Shown in pieces: positions 35,185 to 44,777 of a stretch of DNA of 64,000 nucleotides. The number at the start of each line of letters is the position of its first letter. Within the stretch, counting starts at the first letter, position 1. This DNA comes from JBAXGW01 sp037139195. Its GTDB lineage: Bacteria > Bacteroidota > Bacteroidia > Bacteroidales > JAHJDW01. The notes under the pieces are model-generated. The model worked only from the letters and a program-made list of their open reading frames with translations, was not told where the DNA came from and did no database searches. The DNA is taken from NCBI GenBank assembly GCA_037139195.1, contig JBAXGW010000015.1, positions 1 through 64,000 on the forward strand. The letters run 5' to 3'. The position numbers were made by a program, and so were the translations under genes.

Positions 35185-38100
35185 TTATTTAACATCAATC
35201 ATTTTAACATTTATTAACATTTCAAGCGCTTCCGAAACCGATTTAATATTTTTAAAAGTTAATGTGGCTTTGCCGTTTTGGCTTAACATGCTGCATGTAT
35301 TGTAATTATATTTGATATGTTCGATTATTTTACTAAAATGCAAAGATTGGTAATAATCTGAATCTTCGTTAGAAATTAAATATGCAACTAATTTGCTGTT
35401 TTTTAAAACCAATTTTTCGAATCCTAATTCTTTTGCAATCCATCTTAAACGAATGGTATTTAGTAAATCAACTGTTTGTGATGGTGTTGCTCCAAAACGA
35501 TCATTTAAATCTTTCTCAAATTGAATTAATTCAGCTTCATTTGAGAGGTTGTCGATGCTTCTGTATAGATTTATTCTTTCAGAACTTTCATTAACGTATT
35601 CATCAGGTATATGTATTGCCAAATCAGATTCAAAAACACATTCTTTTACAAAATCTTTCTTTTTATTTTCTTCTTCAAATAATTCTTTGAATTCGGTTTC
35701 TTTCAGCTCTTCTACTGATTCTTGAAGTATTTTCAAATAGGTATCATAGCCCATTTCGTTAATAAAACCGCTTTGTTCGCCACCCAAAATATTCCCTGCC
35801 CCACGTATGTCTAAATCTCGCATGGCAATATTAAAGCCACTTCCCAAATCAGAAAAATCTTCAATGGCTTTTAATCTTTTATTCGCTTCGTCTGTTAGCA
35901 TTGAACTTGGAGGTGCAATTAGGTAGCAAAACGCTTTCTTGTTACTTCTACCAACTCTGCCTCGCATTTGATGCAAATCGCTAAGACCAAAGTTTTGAGC
36001 ATTATTTATTATTATTGTATTAGCATTTGTAATATCTAAGCCCGATTCAATAATTGTTGTAGCAATTAATACATCAAAATCACCTTCAATAAAGTCGAGC
36101 ATTACTTCTTCTAATTTTTCGCCATCCATTTGTCCATGGCCAATTGTAATTCTGGCTTTTGGACAAATTCTGTGGATATGGTCTTTTACTTCGTTAATAT
36201 TTTGAACTCTGTTGTGAATAAAGAAAATTTGTCCACCTCGTTCAATTTCATAATTAATAGCATCTCGAATTATTTCTTCCGAAAAGTCGATTATTTCTGT
36301 TTTAATTGGTTGTCGATTTGGTGGAGGTGTATTAATTACTGATAAATCTCGCGCTCCCATTAGCGAAAATTGCAAAGTGCGAGGAATTGGGGTAGCTGTT
36401 AGAGTTAATGTATCAACATTCGTCTTCATTTCACGCATTTTCTCTTTTGCAGCAACTCCAAATTTTTGTTCTTCATCAATAACTAATAATCCTAAATCTT
36501 TGAATTTTATGTCTTTACTTAATATTCGGTGAGTTCCTATAACAATGTCTACTTTTCCATTAGCAAGTTTTTCAATTGTTTCTTTCTGTTGCTTTGCCGA
36601 TTTAAAGCGATTTATATAATCAACGTTACAAGGCAAATCTTTTAGTCTTTCCGATAGTGTTTTGTAATGCTGAAGAGCTAAAATTGTTGTTGGAACTAAA
36701 ATTGCTACTTGCTTACTGTCGCAAACTGCTTTAAATGCAGCACGAATTGCAATTTCTGTTTTCCCAAATCCCACATCGCCACATATAAGTCGATCCATTG
36801 GATTTGGAGCTTCCATATCCTTTTTTACATCTATCGTTGATTTAATTTGATCAGGTGTATCTTCGTAAATAAAAGATGCTTCTAACTCATTTTGAAGGTA
36901 ATTATCAGGTGCAAAAGCAAATCCCTTTTTCATTTTTCGTTCGGCATACAAACGAATAAGGTCAATAGCAATTTCTTTTACTTTGCTTTTTGTTTTATCT
37001 TTTAGTTTGTTCCATACGCCAGAACCTAATCTGTGCATGCTGGGAGCCGTGCCTTCTTTCCCTGTGTATTTGTTTATCCTATGAAGCGAATGTATGCTAA
37101 CATATAATATATCGTTATCTTTATAAATTAAGCGTATTGCTTCTTGGCTTTTGCCATTAACTTCAATCTTTTCTAGTCCATCAAAACGTCCAACACCATG
37201 GTCGATGTGGGTTACAAAATCACCTGGACTTAGGTTTATGATTTCTTTAATAGTTAGCGCTTCTTTTCTGGCATATCCTTCTTTCAGTCTGAAACGATGA
37301 TGACGTTCGAATAATTGATGGTCAGAAAAAAAAGCTATTTTCAAGTCGTGCAACAAAAAACCTTCATGAATTGCAGTTTTTATTGGGCAAAAAATGGTGT
37401 CGATATTTTTTGTTTCTTTATTTATATCATTAAAAATATCTTCAATTCTTGTGAATTGCTTTGGATTATCAGAAAAAACAATATTTTCAAAGCCTTGGTT
37501 TTTGTTTTCAATAAAGTTATTTAGAATTAAATCGAAATTTTTATTGAATGAAGACTGAGGTGATGTTTTAAAAGATATTTCTTCTTTTGCTAAAACTTTT
37601 TTGCCAAATTCTACAACCGAGAAGTTTATTATATCTTTTAAAAACGTTTCTTTCGAAAGATATAATTCTTCAGGACTTTTGTGTTTTAAAACTCCTGTTT
37701 TATTTAAATCAGTATAAATTGATGTTGCTTTTTCAAATTCAGAATTTATTCGGTCGGCTGCGAAAATTAAATCTTTAATAAATATAATGGTATTCGTAGG
37801 CAAATAATTGAAGAAAGATTCTTTTGTTTCAAATATTTCATTGTTTTGAACATTTGGAATTATAGAAAATTTAGGCACTTTATTAATTGACAATTGCGAA
37901 GTAGCCTCAAATATTCTAATTGAATCAACTTGATTACCAAAAAATTCTACTCTGTATGGATGTTCATTTGAGAACGAAAATACATCTATAATACCGCCTC
38001 TAATACTAAACTGACCTGGTTCGTAAACATAGTCTACTCTTTCAAAGCCATATTCTATCAACACATCTAATAAGAAATCGAGCGACACATTTTCGCCAAC

Positions 38101-38550
38101 ATTTAATGAAAGGGTATTACTTGTTAATTGTTTTTTAGTAAGTACGTTTTCAATTAAAGCTTCGGGATAGGTAATAATAATGTTTTTCTTCTGAAGATTA
38201 ATAGCGTTTAGTGTTTCGGCGCGCATTAAAATATCAGAGTTGTCGGATTCTTCAGAATTATAATATTTTTTTAATGATTTTGGGAAAAACAATGCAAAAT
38301 TATGCTCATTTAATAAGTTTGAAATGCTTTCGATGTCGTTTAAAAGATATGCAGCTTCTTCTTTGTCGTTAAGAATAACCACAAAATTACTTTGTGCATT
38401 TTTAAACGAAGCATTTATTAAAAAACTAATAAAACTTCCTTTTACGCCATCAATAAAGATTTTATTATTTTCTGCATTTGAGCAAAAGTTGTTAAATATA
38501 CTAAGCTGTTCAAGTGTATTTATTTTTTGTATTAGTTCCTTTAGTCCCAC
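35185..38550 (-). CDS. mfd: Transcription-repair coupling factor Mfd
   Basis: Mfd removes stalled RNA polymerase and recruits UvrA to DNA damage. The 1121 residues contain the UvrB-homology region at the N-terminus (RGGIIDVFSFSNEHPYRVEF), the RNA-polymerase-interacting domain (GDFVTHIDHGVGRFDGLEKI), the RecG-like translocase with Walker A GDVGFGKT at 591-598, LLVIDEEQKFGV, TLTATPIPRTL, TTIIESGLDI and QMRGRVGRS, and the C-terminal TRCF domain. The start is a GTG at 38550, 13 bases from the predicted transcription start. All motor motifs are intact. Confidence 0.97.
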   Translation of the reverse strand: MGLKELIQKINTLEQLSIFNNFCSNAENNKIFIDGVKGSFISFLINASFKNAQSNFVVILNDKEEAAYLLNDIESISNLLNEHNFALFFPKSLKKYYNSEESDNSDILMRAETLNAINLQKKNIIITYPEALIENVLTKKQLTSNTLSLNVGENVSLDFLLDVLIEYGFERVDYVYEPGQFSIRGGIIDVFSFSNEHPYRVEFFGNQVDSIRIFEATSQLSINKVPKFSIIPNVQNNEIFETKESFFNYLPTNTIIFIKDLIFAADRINSEFEKATSIYTDLNKTGVLKHKSPEELYLSKETFLKDIINFSVVEFGKKVLAKEEISFKTSPQSSFNKNFDLILNNFIENKNQGFENIVFSDNPKQFTRIEDIFNDINKETKNIDTIFCPIKTAIHEGFLLHDLKIAFFSDHQLFERHHRFRLKEGYARKEALTIKEIINLSPGDFVTHIDHGVGRFDGLEKIEVNGKSQEAIRLIYKDNDILYVSIHSLHRINKYTGKEGTAPSMHRLGSGVWNKLKDKTKSKVKEIAIDLIRLYAERKMKKGFAFAPDNYLQNELEASFIYEDTPDQIKSTIDVKKDMEAPNPMDRLICGDVGFGKTEIAIRAAFKAVCDSKQVAILVPTTILALQHYKTLSERLKDLPCNVDYINRFKSAKQQKETIEKLANGKVDIVIGTHRILSKDIKFKDLGLLVIDEEQKFGVAAKEKMREMKTNVDTLTLTATPIPRTLQFSLMGARDLSVINTPPPNRQPIKTEIIDFSEEIIRDAINYEIERGGQIFFIHNRVQNINEVKDHIHRICPKARITIGHGQMDGEKLEEVMLDFIEGDFDVLIATTIIESGLDITNANTIIINNAQNFGLSDLHQMRGRVGRSNKKAFCYLIAPPSSMLTDEANKRLKAIEDFSDLGSGFNIAMRDLDIRGAGNILGGEQSGFINEMGYDTYLKILQESVEELKETEFKELFEEENKKKDFVKECVFESDLAIHIPDEYVNESSERINLYRSIDNLSNEAELIQFEKDLNDRFGATPSQTVDLLNTIRLRWIAKELGFEKLVLKNSKLVAYLISNEDSDYYQSLHFSKIIEHIKYNYNTCSMLSQNGKATLTFKNIKSVSEALEMLINVKMIDVK

Positions 38551-38566
38551 GCTAGATAATTTTGTG

Positions 38567-38574
38567 CAAAAATA
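38567..38574 (-). promoter_or_regulatory. -7 element of mfd
   Basis: TATTTTTG on the minus strand lies 17 bases before the GTG start of mfd. No good -33 TTTG is visible. Confidence 0.38.
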
Positions 38575-38627
38575 CTAATGATTTTATAAAGAATTCAGGA
38601 AATATATTAGAATTAAAAAAAATGGAT

Positions 38628-38635
38628 TATTTTTG
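38628..38635 (+). promoter_or_regulatory. -7 element of the membrane protein gene at 38657
   Basis: TATTTTTG matches TAnnTTTG exactly and lies 21 bases before the ATG at 38657. It contains the TTG at 38633 that would otherwise extend the frame, so the ATG is the likely start. Confidence 0.42.
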
Positions 38636-38656
38636 CTAAATAATCACGAATCTATT

Positions 38657-39496
38657 ATGATCAATTTAGAGCGAAAACCTAATTATCAAAGTGCAAAAGT
38701 AACCAAAGCAAGAATTATTAATTCTACTTTATTATTTATTTTTTCATTTGTAGTAATTACTTTTCTTCAAGATTTTTTTCTTTTTATTTTTTCTACTGCT
38801 TATGGCGCAAAGCCCAGTTGGTACTATTATGGCGTAGAAATGTCGTTAGGCTTTAAAACGAAGAAATATTTTATACCTTTTTTTGCAGGTTCTTTTTTAT
38901 CAGTGATTCTTGGTGGAGTCTCATTGTTTATTTATAAAAAACGTAAGCTTTTCTCCGATTTTGCAAATATTATATGGCTTTGGTTGTCAGTATTTGGAAT
39001 TTCTGTTTTTCTTTCTCAACTTTTGTATTTAAATATAGATATTGACGAAGATTTTGGTGCTATTTATAAAAATATGTCATGGGGTTCTAATTTCTTGGTT
39101 TTTTCAAATCTTTTCGTTGTTTTTGTTGCAATGATTGTAGGGATTATTTTCTCCGTAAACCTTATTAGGCTTGCCAATACAAAAAAAACAATTGGAAGTT
39201 CAAGGAGTAGAAGACAATTTGTTGTTTATTATGCTTTAGCACCTTGGTTTATTGGTTCTTTAGTTTCATATTTTTATTATTACCCACAAATTTCAAGTTA
39301 TAAAGCAATTATACTATTTGTTGTTTTATTCGAAATAATTATAGCCTGGCTTTTTGCAAGCAGTGGAGCTTTGAAGAAAGCTGTAATTATTCGCTATGCA
39401 TCATCCGAAAAAATATATGCTTATCCAATAATGATTATCATTTTTGTTTATTTATTGTTTCATGCATTTTTTATTAAAGGAATAAGTTTTAGCTAG
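38657..39496 (+). CDS. Seven-helix membrane protein of unknown function
   Basis: The 279 residues contain about seven hydrophobic helices (for example LLFIFSFVVITF, FFAGSFLSVILGG, FLVFSNLFVVFVAMIVG, FVVYYALAPWFIGSLVSYF, IMIIIFVYLLFHAFF) with a short basic N-terminus (NLERKPNYQSAKVTKAR). No catalytic motif or known family is recognised. It faces away from mfd and its stop shares the four-base CTAG with the convergent plug gene stop. It may be phylum-specific. Confidence 0.75.
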   Translation: MINLERKPNYQSAKVTKARIINSTLLFIFSFVVITFLQDFFLFIFSTAYGAKPSWYYYGVEMSLGFKTKKYFIPFFAGSFLSVILGGVSLFIYKKRKLFSDFANIIWLWLSVFGISVFLSQLLYLNIDIDEDFGAIYKNMSWGSNFLVFSNLFVVFVAMIVGIIFSVNLIRLANTKKTIGSSRSRRQFVVYYALAPWFIGSLVSYFYYYPQISSYKAIILFVVLFEIIIAWLFASSGALKKAVIIRYASSEKIYAYPIMIIIFVYLLFHAFFIKGISFS

Positions 39497-40794
39497 TTAG
39501 TTGTGTTGAATGCTTTAGTTGCTATTAAGCTATAATGTAATTGGGTAGAAGGCTTGTAGTAAACCAAAATGGTATATTCGTTATCTGTTTCATAGTGGGA
39601 ACCTTCGATAAAAGAAACGTCGCCAACTTTTTTGCCGTTTTCGACGAATGAATATATATAATTATAGTATCCTTGTTTCAGAAATAGGCTAAGTTCATAT
39701 TGTTTTTTTTCATAATTATAAATCATTTTTGAAATAGAATTATAACTGTTATTAGTCAAATCGCCTAAAACGTAGATACTTCCATTTATTAAAGGGCTAG
39801 CATAAGGCAGTGCAAAATGAATCCATGCATAATCGCCGTCTATATTCCCATCATTTCCATCGTTGTTTTTTATAAAAAAACGCCCATTAATATCTTTTGA
39901 ATTTAAAAATACTTTAAATGTTTTACGTTCATCTGTTTTTAATTGAACATTGTTTTTCTTGTTTTCGAAATATATAGAAAGAACATTTTCCGACAAATAT
40001 CTAAGCGTTCTGGTGTCAAAAAAACGATATTCATTTCCTGCAAGAAATGTGTTTATTGTTTCATAATCAAAAACTAATTCGTTTCCTTTTATAAATTTGG
40101 GTTTTAAATTGTTAATAGCATTATCCCATCTGAAATTTTGCAACAATAAAACACTGATATTATCATTTGGGTTTTCTAGATTATTTGAAATAATTGAAAA
40201 ATCGATTTCGTGTCGTGTTGATCGATCATCAATGTTGGTAGCTTGTTTAACTTTTGAAACTATGTCTACTTTCTGTTCAGTAATAAGAATTCGCCACGAT
40301 ATAATTATTTGTTCGGGATTATCTTGAGCATACACAATTAATAGGTAATTTCCAGATTTTGTGGGTTTTAAATTGTCGTTAGGAAATGATGCGGAGTAAT
40401 GAACATATCGTTGAATAGTATTTCTAGAATATTCATAGCTTGTAATTCTATCATTTGTAAAGCTTTCAAAATATTCGTTCGGTTCGAGTGGCGATTTTTC
40501 CCATTTATAATCGCAATGAACTAAAGTATACTCATATTGTTTAACATCCGAATCTAATTCATCAAAAGAAAAAACCAGTTTTTGTTCCGAATTTAATTCA
40601 ATAATTGGGGCAGAAAATTCCCAATCTTGAGTATGAATATTAAATGATTTTATGCTGTCGTTGTATATGAAATTTTCAAATCTGAGAAATTTATTTTTAA
40701 AATAATCATCGCTTTGTGCAGAAGCTTTAGCAGATGCGAAAAAGCAGATTATTAACAAAATGTAAATTACTTTATTTTTTAAAATATTTGGCAT
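39493..40794 (-). CDS. Type IX secretion system plug protein (DUF5103 family)
   Basis: The 433-residue protein has a signal peptide (to ASAQ, about 27). The N-terminal domain (about 30-150) has SFNIHTQDWEFSAPIIELN, LVFSFDELDSDVKQYEYTLV, HCDYKWEKSPLEPNEYFE and SGNYLLIVY, matching the first domain of the T9SS plug family. In flavobacterial structures this protein closes the periplasmic end of the SprA translocon pore. Its presence fits the many T9SS cargo proteins in the window. It is monocistronic here; no other T9SS core gene is in the window. Confidence 0.88.
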   Translation of the reverse strand: MPNILKNKVIYILLIICFFASAKASAQSDDYFKNKFLRFENFIYNDSIKSFNIHTQDWEFSAPIIELNSEQKLVFSFDELDSDVKQYEYTLVHCDYKWEKSPLEPNEYFESFTNDRITSYEYSRNTIQRYVHYSASFPNDNLKPTKSGNYLLIVYAQDNPEQIIISWRILITEQKVDIVSKVKQATNIDDRSTRHEIDFSIISNNLENPNDNISVLLLQNFRWDNAINNLKPKFIKGNELVFDYETINTFLAGNEYRFFDTRTLRYLSENVLSIYFENKKNNVQLKTDERKTFKVFLNSKDINGRFFIKNNDGNDGNIDGDYAWIHFALPYASPLINGSIYVLGDLTNNSYNSISKMIYNYEKKQYELSLFLKQGYYNYIYSFVENGKKVGDVSFIEGSHYETDNEYTILVYYKPSTQLHYSLIATKAFNTTN

Positions 40795-40822
40795 GTCGAT
40801 TTTTATATTATCTTTATTTGTA

Positions 40823-40830
40823 CAAATGTA
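40823..40830 (-). promoter_or_regulatory. -7 element of the T9SS plug gene
   Basis: TACATTTG on the minus strand is an exact TAnnTTTG match 29 bases before the ATG. The -33 element is not convincing. Confidence 0.38.
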
Positions 40831-40928
40831 ATAAATTTATTTTTTCAATTCTATTGATTATGAAGCATATTAATACGATTTTTTAATTATTTTAGTATGA
40901 TTTCGTTCGAATAGTGGTATTAATATAG

Positions 40929-42305
40929 ATGGAAATGAATATTGTTAAAATTAAAAGAGGTTTAGATATTAGAATTGAAGGGGAAGCAGACAAGGCTTAT
41001 GCATCGCCAAAACAGATCGATTTTTTTGGAATATCACCTTTGGATTTTGTTGGTTTAGTTCCTGATTTGAAAGTAGAAGTTGGCAACAAAGTATATGCAG
41101 GTTCAGTTTTATTTACAGATTTTAATAATCAGCAAATAAATATTGTTTCACCTGTAAGCGGTTATATCGATAGCATAGAAAAAAAATGCGATGGTCAGGT
41201 TTCACATATTGTAATCAAATCTGATGAAAAAATAATATATGAACATTTTTCTGAAGCAAATCCAAATGAGCTTTCTGCAGAAGAGATAAAAAATAGATTA
41301 TTGAAAAGTGGTGTATGGGCTTTCATTCGCCAACGTCCTTTTGATTTTATTGCCAGCCCTAATGATATTCCAAAAGCAATTTTTGTTTCAGCTTTCGATT
41401 CTTCGCCTTTAGCTCCAGATTTCGATTTTATTCATCATGGAAAAGGCGAAGTTTTTCAAACGGGAATTGATGCTCTTTCCAAATTAGTTGATGGAAATTT
41501 GCATTTGTCCATAAATGCTGATATTACAGCTACTAAGGTTTTTACAAAAACAAGAAATGCTCATATTCATTATTTTTCAGGTCCACATCCTGCTGGAAAT
41601 ATTGGAATTCAAATTCATCATATTAGTCCAATCAATAAAGGCGAAGTTGTTTGGTATGTTAATGCTCAAGATGTTTTAATAATTGGACGTCTTTTTATAG
41701 AAGGAGTATTTAATGCAGGTAGAATCATAGCTCTTGCTGGTTCTGAAGTTCGACATCCAAAGTATCATAAAACCTTTATTGGAGCTCAAATTAAACCTTT
41801 GTTAGAAGAAAATCTTTCAGATTCTAAGTTGAGAATTATTAATGGAAATGTTTTAACCGGTAAAACTACTAATGAAAACGGATTTTTAGGGTATTATAAT
41901 CACCAAATTTCTGTTATTCCAGAAGGTGAAAATGCGGAATTTTTTGGTTGGGCTCAGCTTAGATTAGACAAATTTAGTCATTCGCGTTCCTATTTCTCTA
42001 GAATAATACCTTCAATGAAATATAGAATAGATACAAATATTAACGGTGAGTTGCGTCCATTCTTTATGTCTGGACAATATGAAAGCGTATTGCCAATGGA
42101 CATTTATCCAGTTTTTCTGCTTAAAGCAATTTTAAAAGGGGATATTGATCAAATGGAAAAACTTGGAATCTATGAAGTTTCGGAAGAGGATTTTGCTTTA
42201 TGTGAATATATATGTACTTCTAAAATTGAAGTACAGGAGATTATTCGAATGGGATTAGATTTATTAAGAAAAGATAAACAGAAAAAAATTAATATTTTCA
42301 AATAG
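40929..42305 (+). CDS. nqrA: Na+-translocating NADH:quinone reductase subunit A
   Basis: The 458-residue soluble subunit starts with the barrel-sandwich-like region typical of NqrA (IKRGLDIRIEGEADK, VGNKVYAGSVLFTD, IVSPVSGYI) and continues with FIRQRPFDFIASP, FSGPHPAGNIGIQIHHISPI and ALAGSEVRHPKYHKTFIGAQ. The C-terminal part has RPFFMSGQYESVLPMDIYPV and a Cys near the end. NqrA binds quinone and docks on NqrB. Its stop is directly followed by the nqrB ATG. Length is normal. Downstream, nqrC, D, E and F are missing from their usual place. Confidence 0.95.
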   Translation: MEMNIVKIKRGLDIRIEGEADKAYASPKQIDFFGISPLDFVGLVPDLKVEVGNKVYAGSVLFTDFNNQQINIVSPVSGYIDSIEKKCDGQVSHIVIKSDEKIIYEHFSEANPNELSAEEIKNRLLKSGVWAFIRQRPFDFIASPNDIPKAIFVSAFDSSPLAPDFDFIHHGKGEVFQTGIDALSKLVDGNLHLSINADITATKVFTKTRNAHIHYFSGPHPAGNIGIQIHHISPINKGEVVWYVNAQDVLIIGRLFIEGVFNAGRIIALAGSEVRHPKYHKTFIGAQIKPLLEENLSDSKLRIINGNVLTGKTTNENGFLGYYNHQISVIPEGENAEFFGWAQLRLDKFSHSRSYFSRIIPSMKYRIDTNINGELRPFFMSGQYESVLPMDIYPVFLLKAILKGDIDQMEKLGIYEVSEEDFALCEYICTSKIEVQEIIRMGLDLLRKDKQKKINIFK

Positions 42306-43457
42306 ATGGAAGCATTAAGAGAATTGATAAATAATTTTAAGCCCAAGTTTGATAAAGGTAAAAAACTTGAGCGCTTTAAATTCCTGTTTGATGCTATTGA
42401 AGCATTCTTTTTTGTTCCAAATAGTGAAACTACTAAAGGTTCGCATATTCGAGATGTGGTTGATTTGAAAAGAACGATGGGAATTGTTGTTTTGGCTTTA
42501 ATACCGCTGTTTTTATTTGGCATTTGGAATGTTGGTTACCAATATTATTTGTCAATAGGGCATTTGAACGAAGATTTCGTTTACCAGTTTGGATTTGGTT
42601 TTTATAAAGTATTTCCTATGCTTTTAGTATCTTACTTTTCTGGCTATATTGTAGAGGTATTGTATGCAAAGATAGTGAAGAGAGATGTTAGCAAAGGTTT
42701 ATTTGTTACAAGTTTGCTTCTAACTATGTTAATGCCAATTAATATTCCACTTTGGTTGGTCGCGGTATCAATGGCTTTTACAATTCTGATAAAAGAATTT
42801 TATGGAGGGACAGGAAAAAACATGTTTAATCCTACTGCTTTAGCTTTTTGTTTTATTTTTTTTAATTTTCCAAACCAGATGTCTTCTAGTTCATGGGTTT
42901 GTTTGCCTGGTGAAGGGAAATTAATAACAGATGGCTTTGTAAATACTACGCCACTATTTTCTGCTGTGTCAGGAAACTTTCAAAATTTACCAAGTTTTTT
43001 CGACTTGTTTTTTGGAATGACTCCTGGTTCGGTTGGTGAATCATCAAAATTTTTGATACTTATTGGTGCTACAATTTTAATTTTTACAGGAATAGGAAGT
43101 TGGCGAATTATATTTTCGGCTTTATTTGGCGGAATATTAATGTCTATTTTGTTCAATTTTATTGCTGCAACCGTCTTGATGCGAGTTGATGTTTTTACTC
43201 AACTTTTATTAGGTAATTTCTTATTTGGTGTTGTATTTATGTCGGTTGACCCAGTTACTGCTTCAAAGACAAATATTGGGAAATTTATTTATGGCTTTTT
43301 GTTTGGATTGCTTGCTATAACAATAAGGATTTTACTCCCATTGGAAGTTGATGGAATGGTATTTTCGCTACTTATTTCGAATATATTAGTTTTAGCTATC
43401 GATTATTTAGTAGTTTATTATAATATTAAAAAGCGAATAAATAGAATTTATCATTAA
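42306..43457 (+). CDS. nqrB: Na+-translocating NADH:quinone reductase subunit B
   Basis: The 383-residue membrane subunit has about ten helices, with VDLKRTMGIVVLALIPLFLF, YGGTGKNMFNPTALAFCF and LLLGNFLFGVVFMSVDPVTA, as in NqrB/RnfD. The covalent FMN site is recognisable as DGFVNTTPLFSAVSG; the family form is close to DGFSGATP, and the flavin-accepting Thr position is kept although Ser-Gly-Ala is replaced by Val-Asn-Thr. NqrB carries riboflavin/FMN and is part of the Na+ path. It is the last Nqr gene here; a lipoprotein gene and then Hdr-like genes follow. Confidence 0.95.
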   Translation: MEALRELINNFKPKFDKGKKLERFKFLFDAIEAFFFVPNSETTKGSHIRDVVDLKRTMGIVVLALIPLFLFGIWNVGYQYYLSIGHLNEDFVYQFGFGFYKVFPMLLVSYFSGYIVEVLYAKIVKRDVSKGLFVTSLLLTMLMPINIPLWLVAVSMAFTILIKEFYGGTGKNMFNPTALAFCFIFFNFPNQMSSSSWVCLPGEGKLITDGFVNTTPLFSAVSGNFQNLPSFFDLFFGMTPGSVGESSKFLILIGATILIFTGIGSWRIIFSALFGGILMSILFNFIAATVLMRVDVFTQLLLGNFLFGVVFMSVDPVTASKTNIGKFIYGFLFGLLAITIRILLPLEVDGMVFSLLISNILVLAIDYLVVYYNIKKRINRIYH

Positions 43458-43543
43458 TCAGTGTTAATGAAATAATTTTTTCAAGTCAAGTTTTTAGTTG
43501 TATTTTGGTCAATTATTCAATCCCCATTTCATTTGCTCCAATT

Positions 43544-43954
43544 ATGAAAAAAAATATATTTTATGTTTGTATCACACTTATACTTGTTTTTTCTTGCAAA
43601 AAAGAGAAGGAATACAAATCAAGTTTTAATGGTTCTTGGCATTCAGACGATGATTTTTATGGAGCAACATTGCAAATAAAAGAAAACCATCATGTCACAC
43701 TTGTTTTGGGATCAGAGGCGAGAACCGATAAACATACCGGTAGAGCAAGGATAACAGAAAATCGCTTAAAGATAAATGCATTTATATATTTTGAAATCAT
43801 TGAAGCCCCTCATCTTATTGATACAAATATAGAAAAACACATATATTTTGATGGCAAAAAGCCTAACCTTGCGAATTGGAAAATGGTTTTAAATGGTGCT
43901 CATGGTTTAAACCACAAAGGAATTGATCGGACCTTTTATAAAAGAGAATATTAA
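43544..43954 (+). CDS. Small lipoprotein of unknown function
   Basis: The ATG at 43544 (MKKNIFYVCITLILVFSCKK) gives a lipoprotein signal with Cys at residue 18; an upstream TTG would add 13 residues before the signal and is rejected. The 136-residue product looks like a small beta-barrel (GSWHSDDDFYGATLQIKEN, HVTLVLGSEARTDKHTGRAR, MVLNGAHGLNHKGIDRTFYK), reminiscent of lipocalin-like lipoproteins. No family is assigned. It sits between nqrB and the Hdr-like operon, but the promoter at 44007 suggests it belongs with neither or only with nqrAB. Confidence 0.75.
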   Translation: MKKNIFYVCITLILVFSCKKEKEYKSSFNGSWHSDDDFYGATLQIKENHHVTLVLGSEARTDKHTGRARITENRLKINAFIYFEIIEAPHLIDTNIEKHIYFDGKKPNLANWKMVLNGAHGLNHKGIDRTFYKREY

Positions 43955-44006
43955 TTTTTTGGTTAATACCTTGTTAAGTAATTTTCTTAAAACACTCAGA
44001 TAAAAA

Positions 44007-44036
44007 TTTGAATATTAAATAATTTAATTAATTTTG
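44007..44036 (+). promoter_or_regulatory. Promoter of the Hdr-like operon
   Basis: TTTG at 44007-44010 and TAATTTTG at 44029-44036 are both exact matches, 18 bases apart. The predicted leader is about 33 bases before the ATG at 44073. Confidence 0.55.
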
Positions 44037-44072
44037 TCAACTATACTAAATCTGTATGAAATATAGTTTAAG

Positions 44073-44777
44073 ATGAATTATTACGAATTATTAATAAAAG
44101 ATATCCGAATAGAAGAAGGAGCCAGAGCTTGCATTAAGTGCGGAACTTGTACTGCAATATGTGCTGCATCTTCGTTTTATAATTACGAGCCTCGTACAAT
44201 CGTTGATATAGTTTTATCCCGAGATAATGCTAAAATTGAAGAGCTTTTAAAAGGTGAACAAATTTGGTATTGTGGCGAGTGCATGTCTTGCAAAACCCGT
44301 TGCCCCAGAAATAATGCGCCAGGATTGGTAATTATGGCTTTGCGTTCGCTTTCGCAAGAATTAGGCTTTTTTGTTGAATCAGAAAAAGGACGACAACAGC
44401 TTTGTATTAAAAGAACCGTTGGCGATTGGATTTTGAGTACAGGGTATTGCATATATTTAGATGGCGTTGGAACTAACTTACATCCCGAGCAAGGTCCTGT
44501 TTGGGATTGGATTCAGAAAAATTGGAATGCAAATCTTGAGCGTTTAGGCGGAAACTATAAAGGCGATGGTCCTGGTATTCTTAGAAAAATTCCAGAAGAT
44601 ACATTGGATGAAATAAGAAAAATATTTGAAGTTACTGGCGGAAAAGCCCGATTCGACAAAATTGAAGCTTGTTCTAAAGAAAAAGCTAAAGAAATGAATT
44701 TAGAATTTGGCGATGGTTTGGATAATGAATATTTCCAACATATATATTCTCATAACAATCAAAAGCATATTAAGTAA
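44073..44777 (+). CDS. HdrC-like protein with two 4Fe-4S clusters
   Basis: The 234 residues contain two C-x2-C-x2-C-x3-C motifs: CIKCGTCTAIC at about residue 21 and CGECMSCKTRCP at about 71. The order and spacing match heterodisulfide reductase subunit C and related QmoC/DsrK-type electron carriers. A longer C-terminal part (GDWILSTGYCIYLDGVGTNL, then an acidic/Asn-rich tail) is not in the smallest HdrC proteins. It is the first gene of the unit; its stop overlaps the next ATG by one base. It likely passes electrons between the flavin subunit and the CCG subunit. Confidence 0.9.
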   Translation: MNYYELLIKDIRIEEGARACIKCGTCTAICAASSFYNYEPRTIVDIVLSRDNAKIEELLKGEQIWYCGECMSCKTRCPRNNAPGLVIMALRSLSQELGFFVESEKGRQQLCIKRTVGDWILSTGYCIYLDGVGTNLHPEQGPVWDWIQKNWNANLERLGGNYKGDGPGILRKIPEDTLDEIRKIFEVTGGKARFDKIEACSKEKAKEMNLEFGDGLDNEYFQHIYSHNNQKHIK

